This document shows positions 22,155 through 33,165 of a DNA stretch of 64,000 bases, in pieces. The stretch's first letter is position 1. Each line of letters opens with the position of its first letter. Source of the stretch: Eustoma russellianum (lineage: Eukaryota; Streptophyta; Magnoliopsida; Gentianales; Gentianaceae); contig AP025066.1 in assembly GCA_036186865.1 (NCBI GenBank), forward strand, positions 19,230,052 through 19,294,051. The letters run 5' to 3'. The notes below the pieces were generated by a model. It saw only the letters and a program-made list of their open reading frames with translations, ran no database searches and had not been told where the DNA came from. The position numbers and the translations under genes were made by a program.

Positions 22155-25100
22155 ATGGACTCTGGAGCTTTCCACCATGTTACCCATGATTTGAACAATC
22201 TCTCCCAACACCAGTCGTATGAGGGTCCTGATGATGTTCTCCTCGGCGATGGTTCTAGCCTCAACATCTCCAACACTGGTTCTACTGTCATTCCTACTTC
22301 TCCCAAACCTTTAATTTTGTCTAATGTTTTACATGTCCTATCCCTTACCAAAAATTTAATCTCTGTTTCTAAATTTTGTCAGCATAACAACACATCTATT
22401 GAGTTTTTTCCTTTATCCTTTGTTGTTAAGGATCTTAAAACGGGGACGCAACTGGCTCACGAGCGGACCAAGGGTAATGTGTACGAGTGGGACATGTCAA
22501 CCACAGACGCCGCAGTATCCGTCGCAGCATCCGATCTGTCTCCATGCGTCAATATCAGCACCACGTCGTCTGTAGCTACCTGGCATCATCGTCTTGGACA
22601 TCCTTCCCAATGTGTCTTTCAGTTTCTGAGTCGCAATAATGATGTTTCTGTTTCACCCAGTATCTCAAATAATCAGTTTGTCTGTGAGTCTTGTCTTAGC
22701 AGTAAGAGTCATAAGTTACCATTTTCTCATTCATCAGTCGAAAGTTGTGGACCACTTGATTTAGTGTACTCAGACGTTTGGGGGCCTTCCCCGGTTGAAT
22801 CTATTGATGGCTTTCGTTATTATATCTTTTTTATTGATTATTTCACTAAGTATATTTGGTTGTTTCCTATGGCAAGAACATCTGACGTGTCTACGATTTT
22901 TCCCAAATTTAAGCGCATGGTAGAGAAATTCTTTCATCGCCCTCTTGTAACACTGTACACTGATGGGGGTATTGAATATAAGGGTCTCACGCATTTTTTT
23001 GAAACCGAGGGCATCCAACATCGAATTTCTCCTCCTTACACTCCTGAATATGTTGGTTCTGCTGAGGGAAAACATCGTCATGTAGTCGAAACTGGGTTAG
23101 CTCTACTACATCACTCGTCCTTGCCCCCCACATTTTGGTCTTATGCTTTTCTCACCGCCGTCTATCTTATTAATCGTCTGCCTACCCCATTCCTTCAAAA
23201 CGCCACTCCCTACGAAAATTTGTTCTCCAAACCGCCTCAGTATCACTCCCTACGTGCTTTTGGATGTCTGTGTTTTCTGTGGCTCCGACCCTATTCTGAT
23301 CACAAACTAGCCCCTCGGTCCAAACCATGCATTTTTGTGGGGTACTCTAACACACACCATGCTTACAAGTGCCTTGACATTTCTTCTAATCGTCTTCATC
23401 TTTCTCGACATGTGCAGTTTATTGAGCATCGTTTTCCTTTTGCTGCTGTTTCTAACTCTAACACATCCTCTATGTCGCAGTCTTCTTGGTTCACAGGTTC
23501 TTCCCTGGTTGCTGCACTGCAACCGTCGGTGGCCGTTGTCCTCTCTGCATCACCTGGACCCTCGTCTACTGCGCTCGTAGCCGCTGCACCCGCTTCCAGG
23601 TATGGCTCTCCTTATCCTGCCCCTGAGCCGCTCCCCGATACCCCCTGCCTCCTCCCACACCCTCTCCCGAATACTCCCTGCTGGCCCCTCACAAAACCAA
23701 CCTGCTGAACAGTCCCCCCACCTCCAATTGGTCATCCCATGGTCACACGTGCTCGTAATCATATTCACTGTCCAAAGAAGTTTCCAGACTACGTCACTCT
23801 TCATCACACCACTAAACATCCTCTTCCACGACCACTTGAACCTTCCACAGTCAAACAAGCCCTCCGTGATCCAAACTGGTGTGCTGCGATAGATGACAAA
23901 CTTGCTGTTCTTACCCGCAATAGCACATGGGTCCTGGTTCCCCCTCTGCAGGGACATAATGTTGTTGGGTGCAAGTGGGTTTTTCGCATCAAACATAATC
24001 CTGATGGTTCTATTGCTCGTTACAAGGCTCGCCTTGTTGCTAAAGGTTTTCATCAATGCCCTGGTATTGATTATCATGATAGGTTTAGTCTGTTGTCAAG
24101 TCCACTACTATTCATGTTATTCTCTTGTTAGCTCTCTCGCATGGATGGCCCATTTCTCATCTTGATGTTAATAATGCATTTCTTAATGGTCACTTAACTG
24201 AGGATGTCTACATGACCCAACCCCTCGGTTTTGTGAATTCGGCTGTGCCAAAACATGTGTGTCACCTGCGGCGTGCCCTATATGGTCTCAAGCAAGCTCC
24301 ACGGGCTTGGTATAATGAGTTGAAAAATTTCCTGTTACATTATGGGTTTCATAACTCTAAGTCTGATACGTCTTTATTTATCTATTGATCTGACGGATTT
24401 ATTATGTATTTTCTTGTCTACGTTGATGATCTACTTTTTACAGGAAATTGTACCACATCCATTCGTAAGTTTGTTGACTCGTTAAGTACTCGGTTCTCAC
24501 TAAAAGATCTTGGTCCACTACATTATTTCTTGGGGATTGAAGCAGTCTTCACCACCAATGGCCGCTATCTATCCCAAGATAAGTATATTCGTGATCTTCT
24601 TGCTAAATTTCATCTTGATGGCATCAAGGACTCTCTTACGCCCATGTCATCTACTGGTCGCCTAGTTCTTCATGATGGCATGCCACCTGCAGACGCTTCT
24701 CAGTACCACAGTCTTATTGGGAGTTTTCAATATTTGCAGCTTACACGACCCGATATTGTCTTCGCAGTCAACAAACTCGCTCAATTCATGCATGCGCCAA
24801 CACAGTCTCATTGGACCGCCGCCAAGAGACTACTGCGGTATCTCAAACACACTATTCATCATGGGTTATTGCTTCGCCGTGGCCAACCTCTCTCACTTCA
24901 AGCCTTTTCTGATGCTGACTGGGCTGGTGATCACGACTCGTTTCGGTCTACTATGGCTTTTCTTCTCTTCCTTGGTGGCAATCCCATTTCATGGTGCTCT
25001 AAAAAGCAACGTACTATAGCTCGTTCATCCACCTAAGCTGAGTATCGTGCGGCTGCTTCTGCCGCTGCTGAGGTCACATGGGTATCAAATCTTCTCTCCG

Positions 25101-25380
25101 AGCTCGGCATTCCTCTTCCTCGGCCACCCACTATCTATTGCGATAACTTAAGTGCGACCTACTTGTGTGCTAATCCGGTTTTTCATAGTCGCATGAAACA
25201 TATTGCACTGGACTACCATTTTGTTCGTGAAAAAATAGCCACAGGTACTTTACGCGTTTCTCATGTTTCAACTCAAAACCAACTCGTGGATATTTTAACA
25301 AAGCCTTTGCCAAAGGATCGGTTCAACATTCTTCGGTCCAAGATTGACCTTTCCGATGGAACCGCCATCTTGCGGGGGCG
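22155..25380 (+). pseudogene. Copia-1 pol (protease, integrase, RT, RNase H), broken
   Basis: Protease starts at DSGAFHHVT (22158). The integrase zinc finger is HHRLGHPS with CESC; the core has SDVWGPS, TDGGIEYKG (a variant of DNGGE) and PYTPEYVGSAEG. RT follows with WVFRIKHNPDGS, LDVNNAFLNGHL, LYGLKQAPRAWY and catalytic YVDDLLFTG (about 24418-24444), then RNase H with SDADWAGD and HVSTQNQLVDILTKPL. Breaks: TGA 23706-23708, a one-base deletion near 24090 that shifts frame, TGA 24386-24388 and TAA 25034-25036. The domain content is otherwise complete, so this is a recently disabled polyprotein. Confidence 0.88.
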
Positions 25381-25638
25381 TATTAAGGAACCAAAACTAT
25401 AGCCGCTGCAGCCGTGTGTTGCCAACTAGGGTTTGGCCTATCTCAACCAACTATTAGCTATACTAACAAACTTAGTTAGTGTACTTGTTGTAACAACTTC
25501 TAGTTGTATCTAACCATTGTTATCCTTTAGTTTGGTTTGTTTAGTTTGTACCAAAATCTTGTTGTAAAGATTATATAATCTTGTGTAATGAATATACTAT
25601 ACATGAAAGAAATATCATTTCCTTGCTCTCAATCTTTT
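25381..25638 (+). repeat. Copia-1 3' LTR
   Basis: 258 bp, preceded by the purine tract TTGCGGGGGCG. Its last T is also the first base of the next element's LTR. Confidence 0.9.
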
Positions 25639-25874
25639 GTTAGGAAAGAGGATATACGAGATTAATTTCTTTCCTTGTATAAATATATCAATTACCCTTA
25701 ATTAGCATATCAATTAGCATGTAATCAGGGTAGTGATTGTAGGAAGTAATTAGTGGTGATTTTCTTACCTTGTACAATAGCTAGCTTGCTGTATAAAGTG
25801 GTGTAAAGGACGTACAGTTTTGTGTGTGAATGAAATATACAGTTTCACAAATCACCATTGTTGCTTACTTAACA
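25638..25874 (+). repeat. Copia-2 5' LTR
   Basis: 237 bp with TG...CA ends; a TATA-like TATAAAG at 25792-25798. Identified by its junction with the primer-binding site. No second copy is in the window. Confidence 0.75.
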
Positions 25875-25887
25875 TGGTATCAGAGCC
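25875..25887 (+). promoter_or_regulatory. Copia-2 primer-binding site
   Basis: TGGTATCAGAGCC, the perfect initiator tRNA-Met complement, directly after the LTR. Confidence 0.9.
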
Positions 25888-26145
25888 AGGTTACGATTCG
25901 ACTAAAAGAAACTGTTTGTGAAAGGAAGAGAGTTGTTTTTTGCTGGTAAGGGCTCAGAAAACATATCATCATTGCCCAACCGAAATCCGGACATACCTCA
26001 CTCGAATATACCCTTCTTAGCCATTTGTTTGGCTAACTTACCAGATACCAATCTCAGCCAGAATTTGGCGCAACTTACCTGTTCTTATCCGTTCCAAAAA
26101 TTGACCGGTGCAAGACCACAGTTCTGTACCTGAAACCAACGAATC

Positions 26146-27512
26146 ATGTCAAACCTAGAAACTAGCCTCTCAGATTTAGCCGCTCAAGTAGCAAATATTC
26201 TTCAACACAATACACCAAAACCAATAACACAGTCAACTACTTCTATCCCACTATCTACTGAAAATCTTACCATCACTGTCAAATTGAATGGTCTCAATTA
26301 TGCTGTTTGGGCACTAGTCATATTACGGACAATCATTGGAAGGGGGAGAAGACATCACCTGACTGGTGTTCCTTCTCCCCCATCACCGACTGATCCAGAG
26401 TTTTCTGCATAGGAACAAGCGGATAATGCTGTGTTCACATGGATTATCCAAACGATTGAACCATCTCTTGTTGTGAATGTGACCCGCTATCCCACAGCCA
26501 AAGCTTTGTGCGACGGCTTGGCCTTAACATATGGATCTGGGACAGACTCTCTCAGAACTTTCGATCTTCATCGAAGAGCCAGTATGATTAGACAGGAGAG
26601 CAAAAGTATTGAGTCCTGTTGGAACAAACTACAGGACTTATGGACGGCTATTGACGCTCAGGAGCCAAACCCAATGGTCTGTGCCGCTGATATCAATACG
26701 TAGAACAAAAAAATGGAAGCCCTACGACTATACCAATTTTTAACCGCAATAGACGAAAAATACACCTAAGAGAAGAAAGATTTACTCAAACAAGATCCAT
26801 TACCCTCCTTGGAGACAGCATACAGGGAAATCAGACGAGCAGAGGAGAGATCTATTGTTCTAAATAGCGGAATTCCCTCAGAGGACAACTCATCCTTGGG
26901 AATTGGTCAGGGGCTTGCAGCACAATCTGCCGCCGTCAGGGGAAGGGAGTCTGGACAAAGCAGAGGACGGGGCAGACAGCCACGCTCCAGCACCGCAAGG
27001 CGTGTGGAAGAAAAAAAGGGGCTAGTATGTAGCCATTGTGGTGGAAAAAGGCACACAAAGGAGACCTGTTTCCAGATTATTCGCTACCCTGAGTGGTATG
27101 AGGGCAAGAGGCATCAGGTGGATGGAGGCAAGAGCAAAGGAAGTGCAGTAACGGGCACAGCCGCCATAGCAGTGGGAGAAAAACGCGTAGAAGAGGAAAA
27201 GGATCCAGAGGCATCCAGAGACTTCGGTGGAGGTAAATGGGTTGAGGGTTTTACCCTCAACCCTTATACAGCTCACTTTGACAATTTTAACCCTATTAAA
27301 ATTGCTTCTGAGTCCTTGCAAGTTCCACATATAACAGACTCAAGCCCTCTTATTTCAGATAATGACGGACGCACCCCACTGAGTTTACCCCCAACAAAAT
27401 CCAGTACCTTATCTTCCCAAAAAATGCAAAGTAGTCCAGAAATTCTCAGAAATGACCAAATATCCCCTATATTTTCCGTAAATTCACAAAAACCTCCAAC
27501 CAAAAATCCTCT
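26146..27512 (+). pseudogene. Copia-2 gag, broken
   Basis: Starts MSNLETSLSDLAAQ. It contains the Copia Gag start motif (KLNGLNYAVWALVI) and, much later, a CCHC knuckle (CSHCGGKRHTKETC, about 27031-27072). One frame is interrupted by TAG 26410-26412, TAG 26701-26703 and TAA 26767-26769. The last piece (26809-27549) is basic and Gly/Arg-rich before the knuckle, as expected of nucleic-acid-binding Gag tails. A frameshift before 27513 separates it from protease. Confidence 0.8.
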
Positions 27513-30470
27513 AAGTGGATCCTTGACAGTGGAGCTACCGACACAATGACCAATGACCCTCGTGATTTCCAACAGTGGTCCAACCTTACTAAAACTCATA
27601 TCGAAACTGCTAACGGATCACTTATCCCCGTTACTGGGGGGCGGAAATATTTTAGTCCAACCCAATTTACGCTTACATAATTGTCTTTATGTGCCATGTT
27701 TATCATCAAAATTACTGTCCATCAGCCAACTTACACGAGAATTACAGTGTGTTGTTCTTATCTATCCTACCTTTTGTATTTTGCAGGATATTCGCTCGAG
27801 GGAGATCATTAGGCGTGGCATTGAGAAGGATGGACTATACTATGTGTCGGAAGTGGTGCAACAGGGCCGGTCCAATCTTGTCACCGGGACTACTGAACAA
27901 CGGCTATGGTTATGACACCGTCGTCTGGGTCATCCTTCGCTAAGCTATATGAAACTCTTATTTCCCTCTTTAGTTCATTTTAAGTTTACTTTGCATTGTG
28001 ACACTTGTTTACGTGCGAAACATCATCGTTCCACGTATAAACCAAATAATACCAGGGTTCAAACTCTATTTACTTTGATCCACTCTGACGTATGGGGTCC
28101 ATCTCCGTATTCTACTAATCTTGGGTATCGATATTTTGTTACATTTGTCGATGATTGTTCACAAATGACATGGATTTATTTTCTTAAAACCAAATCTGAC
28201 GTTTATTCTAAATCTGTTGAGTTTTATCATCTGATTGCTACCCAGTATCACAAGAAAATTCAAATTCTCAGGTCAGACAATGGTGGCGAATACATTACTA
28301 CCAATCTAAAAGACTTTATCAAGGCCCAAAGAATTTTCCATCAAACCTCCTGTCCACACACGCCAGAACAAAATGGTGTGGCTGAACGAAAAAATCGGGT
28401 CTTACTCGAAATGACTCGAGCACTGATGTTGGAGTCTCATTTACCCAAAACTTTCTGGCCTGAAGCCATTGCCACATCTGTATATCTTTTTAACCGCCTC
28501 CCTACAAAAATCCTGGATCATCATACACCGCTGTTTGTTCTGGCTACTTACACTGAGGTACCCTCCATGCTTACAAGACATCAGGTGAGACATAGACTGG
28601 CTCCATAACTCTAGTCAGTTGGAAGTGGTTCCAACACGACAAGTAGGTGACGCCGACTACGCTTTACCTGGCCATGATATAGTCCTTCCTTCTGAACCAC
28701 TCAGTGACTCATCTCCGGTGAATACTCTGTAAGATCAGGTACCATCTGATGTTTTCAATGTTTTGTCCATTCCTAGTGATGATATTATCATAACCAATTC
28801 CCCTAGTCCCGTTATGTGTGGAACTAATCAAGGAAATGAAGCTGTTTTAGTATACCATGGCAGAGTACTTCCTCCACGACAAAACAGAGGAAGGCCTCCA
28901 GTTCGATACTCCTCAAGCAAAGTGTCCAAAGGAGTAAAATATCCAGTGGAAGGTGCAAAGGGATTTCTGGCTTCTGTATGTGACGTTACGGTTCCCAGGA
29001 CAGTTGAGGAGGAATTAAAGCATCCAGAGTGGTATGAAGCGATGAAGGAAGAAATGAATGCCCTATACAAGAACAACACATGGGAGAAGGTTCAGTTGCC
29101 AAGTGGAAAACATCCAGTGGGATATCGGTGGGTGTATACGGTCAAGTACAAAGCAGATGGAAGCATTGAAAGATATAAGGCGAGATTAGTTGCACGGAGA
29201 TATACCCAGACTTATGGTATTGATTATTCAGAAACCTTCTCTCCGGTTGCAAAACTTGATACGATTAGAGTTCTATTCTCTGTGGCAGCAGCGAAGTCCT
29301 TGCCTCTCCAACAATATGATGTGAAGAATGGTTTCCTTCATGGAGAACTGAATGAAGAAGTATATATGAGTGTGCCCCCTGGATTCTCTGAAGAATTTGC
29401 ATATGGTGAGGTATGTCGACTAAAACGGTCGTTGTATGGACTCAAACAGTCACCAAGGGCATGGTTTGGGAGATTCACCATGTTTATGAAGAAACAAGGG
29501 TACACACAGACTAATGCTGATCACACGCTGTTCATAAAAAGAAAAGGTTCTCTGGTAACATGCCTAATAATTTATGTAGATGACATGATTATTACAAGTG
29601 ATGATAGTGAAGAGCTTGTCGTCTTGAAACAACAACTGTTTGCCGAGTTTGAAATGAAAGATTTGGGAGATCTGAGGTACTTCTTGGGCATTGAGGTGCG
29701 TCATTCTAAAGAAGGTATCTTTATTTCTCAACAAAAATATATTCTGGATTTACTTGTAGAAGTCGGTATGATAGACTGTAAACCTGCTGGGGCTCCGATG
29801 TTGATAAACCAGAAGCTGGACTTTGAAGAAGGAAAAACAGGTACAGATCAAGGAAGATATCAGCGATTAGTTGGAAAATTAATTTATCTAGCTCATACTC
29901 GACCAGATATTTCATTTGCAGTGGGTCTGGTGAGTCAGTTTATGCATCGTCCTCAGAGTCATCATATGGAGACAGTATTGAGAATCATTCGTTATCTTAA
30001 AAGGACAACTGGATGGGGTATCTGGTTTAAAAATCATGATCATATAAATATTGAGGCATTCACTGATGTTGACTGGGCTGGGAGTGCGGTTGACCAAGAT
30101 CTACTTCTAGGTATTTCACTCTGGTAGGTGGAAATTTAGTCACATGGAGGAGTAAGAAACAGAAGGTAGTTGCGTTATCAAGTGCAGAAGCAGAATTCCA
30201 GGGGATTGCAAAGGGAGTCATGGAGATTCTGTGGTTAAAAAAACTGTTGAGTGATTTGGGACTTCACATTTCGTTGCCAATCAAGTTGATGTGCGACAAT
30301 AAGGTCTCGATTAGTATTTCCAAAAACCCCGTACAGCATGACCGAACCAAGCATATAGAAATAGATCGTCATTTCATCAAAGAGAAGATTGAAGAAAAAA
30401 TTATTGAACTACCATTTATATCTTCTGAAGATCAGTTAGCAGATATTTTAACGAAGGCAGTAGCCGGAAG
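27513..30470 (+). pseudogene. Copia-2 pol, broken but with a long intact RT
   Basis: Protease is at KWILDSGATDTMTND (27513). A frameshift in the G run near 27636 and TGA 27913-27915 (just before HRRLGHPS, where Trp is usual) break it before integrase. The integrase has CDTCLRAKHH, IHSDVWGPS, SDNGGEY and PEQNGVAERKNR; about 28540 marks a deletion of its C-terminal part. RT is open for 454 codons (28763-30127) with DVKNGFLHGELNEEVYM, LYGLKQSPRAWF and catalytic YVDDMIITS (29574-29600). A frameshift near 30097 precedes RNase H (SSAEAEFQG, RTKHIEIDRHF). The RT frame is by far the best preserved retroelement frame in the window. Confidence 0.88.
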
Positions 30471-30485
30471 GGCATTTGACGATAT

Positions 30486-31891
30486 TGAAGTACTACGCCT
30501 CCTGCACAACCTCGTCGCCGAAAGAGGTGGTGCATTCCTACGGACCCCTTTTCGTTATCGCATTCGATTTGCCTGTCCATTGGGTTTTTCCAAAACAACC
30601 AATTTACCTTTGGACTTTGCGTATGTTTCATTCTGATGGGTGAAGCTTCACTTGAGGCATCTTCGACCGTCACGCCGGAGTGATTCTTTGCATCTATAAT
30701 TATGGGAGTAGACATGTGGGAGGGAGAGAGGGGAGGAGATGTTAGGGGCATGGAGGTGCTGCAGATGGTAGTGGTAAGTGGTGGTGGCAGGTGGTTCAAG
30801 GAGTGAAGAATGCCTGGTGGGGTTGTGTTGGGGATGGAGGGGTTTTTTTTTTAATTTTTTATTTCTAATGTATGAGCATAACTGTTAAATGTACATTTTT
30901 AGAAAGAAATGAAAAAGTTATAGATATTTTTTACAATTTCAAAAGATACGTATGTTTAGTATAACATATACCAAGTATGTGTATAGTGATTGTGAATTAC
31001 TCTGATGCATTATTTCTTGTCATTAATGGATTGTTTTTATAAGTTGTTTAAAAAGACAAGTTTGGAACTAAACATAAACATAAATTAGTTGGTTGTTTAT
31101 AGAAAGTGAACAAGATTTTAGGATATCCTAAAAAGGCATACAAGACTAATAAAATGGAGAGGGAGTATATTTTGTCAAAACTTTTCTTTGCACCCTATAT
31201 GATTGGAGAAAAACAATAATACCATCATAAAACAAAGCACGCCTTGTAACTTATTTACACTCCTTTTTAACTTTTGTCTAATTGTTCTTACACCAACAAT
31301 GGTTCCATGTCAGTTGGTTCATACATCGTACCTATTGTGTCTAGTACACCATGATCATAGTCTTGTGTAAACTTTAAGAAATTAAAATTTGAATTTCATA
31401 GATACACCGTGACACTGTGTATGACACCATACTAACTTTTATATGTACATATACTTATGCTATAAAATTCAATAACTTCAAATTTGAAAGTTGCCATGTA
31501 CATTAGGTTGTCAGTGTATAGAACAGATTGTGATAAAAATTTCTAATTCAGCATAAATCGCGAGACGGTGTGTATACCACGATATTCACAGTGAAGAATC
31601 AACCTCCCTGTGCTAAAACTTTCTAACCAATTTTATACTTTTCATTTCATGTATATAGATGAATAAACACTATCCATGTTTAACAATTGATAAGAAAAAC
31701 ACTCTTAGACTAGTAAAGCAATACAAATAAACAACAAAAAATCTAATAATTTCATTGACCAAACAATTTTCCTTTACAAGTTCAACTATTGTGAGCGCAC
31801 AGTCTCTTACAACAACCTTACAAATGCTTCTTCCTTTGATGTATGCTCTCTCCTGTAACAATTGATAAGAAAAACACTCTCGTTCACTGAC
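30486..31891. other. Intergenic, no gene identified
   Basis: 30486-30870 is less AT-rich and open on the minus strand (about 30799-30486), with a Ser/Thr/Pro-rich start (MNHLPPPLTTTICSTS). I do not recognise a family; it may be a host gene scrap abutting the truncated Copia-2. From 30870 on it is AT-rich. A 25-bp sequence is perfectly repeated at 31681-31705 and 31856-31880. Confidence 0.4.
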
Positions 31892-31896
31892 CATGT
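31892..31896. repeat. Tork-1 target site duplication, left
   Basis: CATGT, identical to 37002-37006 on the other side of the element. Confidence 0.85.
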
Positions 31897-32435
31897 TGAA
31901 GGGTCCAAACTATGTGTGAAACAAAGACTTTTTTGTTTGGTTGGTAGCATACCATTTTTGACAAATACAAAGTAGCCATTAAATGAATAGTAACACACAT
32001 GTGTTTATTCATTTTGCTTGCCTATAAATAGGCATGTCTTAGTAGATGGAAGATACACCAAAATCAAAGGAAGAAGCAATTTGAGAGCTTCTTGAGAGAG
32101 AAGTGAGTGAAAGAAAATAGAGAGAGAAAAAGAGAGTTGTGAGATTATACCAATTCGGTATAAGAAAATATTAAGTGTTTCAATTCTCTTGTATTTCTCA
32201 ATTTTAAGTTTAAACTTGAGTTGTCTCTTGTATTCCCATTATTTCGAATAGTGAAAGTTGTTCTCACTGCCCGTTGTTTTTTCCCTCCACAGAGAGAGGG
32301 TTTCCACGTAAATCTTGGTGTCTCTATTTCACTTTTACTGGTATTTATCTCGCTGTCATACTCGAAGATTCTAGTGAGTAGTAAATAACTATTCACGGTT
32401 TTATTCCGCTTAGAACCGGGTCGTTATTCCCAACA
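31897..32435 (+). repeat. Tork-1 5' LTR
   Basis: 539 bp, with TATA box TATAAATA at 32023-32030 followed about 30 nt on by the probable transcript start. Nearly identical to 36464-37001. Confidence 0.93.
32023..32030 (+). promoter_or_regulatory. TATA box in Tork-1 5' LTR
   Basis: TATAAATA in a palindromic setting (GCCTATAAATAGGC). The same is at 36590-36597 in the 3' LTR. Confidence 0.7.
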
Positions 32436-32437
32436 AG

Positions 32438-32449
32438 TGGTATCAGAGA
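32438..32449 (+). promoter_or_regulatory. Tork-1 primer-binding site
   Basis: TGGTATCAGAGA, the initiator tRNA-Met complement with the last base changed, two bases after the LTR. Confidence 0.8.
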
Positions 32450-32479
32450 TTGGTTATTTGGTTCTTGATTTTCTCGAAT

Positions 32480-33165
32480 ATGACAGAGATGAAATTCAAT
32501 GTGGCAAAATTCAACGGAGATGATGGATTTTCCACATGGCAGAAAAGGATGAAGGATTATCTCATACAACAAGGTGTTCACAAAATTCTTTATGGCAAAG
32601 AGAAAAAGCCAGAAGCCATGAAAGATGATGATTGACAAGACATGGATGATAAAGCCGCAAGTGCAATCCGCTTGCGCTTGTCCGACGAAGTCCTGAACAA
32701 TGTACATGGAAACGACTCAGCTATGGAGATTTGGACAAAGCTAGAAAGCTTGTATATGTCCAAAACGATGACAAATAAATTGTATCTTAAGAAGCAGCTC
32801 TACACACTTCAAATGAGCGAAGGTACAAATTTTTTGTCTCATCTGAATGATTTCAATGGTATTATATCCCAAATGGCTAGTCTTAGTATTACTATAGAGG
32901 ACGAGGATAAGGCGATGATGCTCTTGAGTTTACTTCCACCCTCATTCAATGGTTTAACGACCACTTTACTTCATGGTAAAGAAACAATCACATTGAAAGA
33001 GGTCACATCATCTTTGTTGTTGCATATTAAGATGATGCAACCAGAGAAGCAAGGACAGGCTCTTCTTACACAAGAAAGAGGAGGAGCCAAAATAGAAACT
33101 TCAACAGTCATGATAAATCAAAAGATTATGACAAGTCCAGAGGTCGTTCCAAATCAAAAAGCGGA
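32480..33165 (+). pseudogene. Tork-1 gag, broken
   Basis: Begins MTEMKFNVAKFNGDDGFSTW, the Tork-type Gag start. TGA 32633-32635 interrupts it where the lineage has Trp; the same frame then continues (MDDKAASAIRLRLSDEV; YLKKQLYTLQMSEGTNF). A frameshift in 33070-33165 separates it from the zinc knuckle and pol frame. Gag would form the cytoplasmic particle. Confidence 0.85.

Larger units (their letters stand above)
20860..25638 (+). mobile_element. Copia-1: Ty1/Copia element with 258-bp LTRs
   Basis: The order is LTR (20860-21117), primer-binding site, gag, protease, integrase, RT, RNase H, LTR (25381-25638). The two LTRs have equal length and differ at few positions. The integrase-before-RT order defines Copia. 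The reading frame is broken by four stops and one frameshift, so it is not autonomous. No matching target duplication is found: GTGGG precedes it and GTTAG follows. Short LTRs suit the smaller Copia lineages, but I cannot name the lineage. Confidence 0.9.
25638..30485 (+). mobile_element. Copia-2: Ty1/Copia element lacking its 3' LTR
   Basis: A 5' LTR (TGTTAGGAAAG to TTACTTAACA), a canonical primer-binding site, gag and pol in Copia order. After RNase H (LADILTKAV, 30437-30463) the similarity to retroelements stops near 30485 with no polypurine tract or LTR, so the 3' end is deleted. It begins exactly where Copia-1 ends. Confidence 0.85.

Noticed and set aside
23550..24077. A 175-codon minus-strand ORF in Copia-1
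   Set aside because: It lies opposite the integrase/RT linker and RT of Copia-1 and shows no features of its own.
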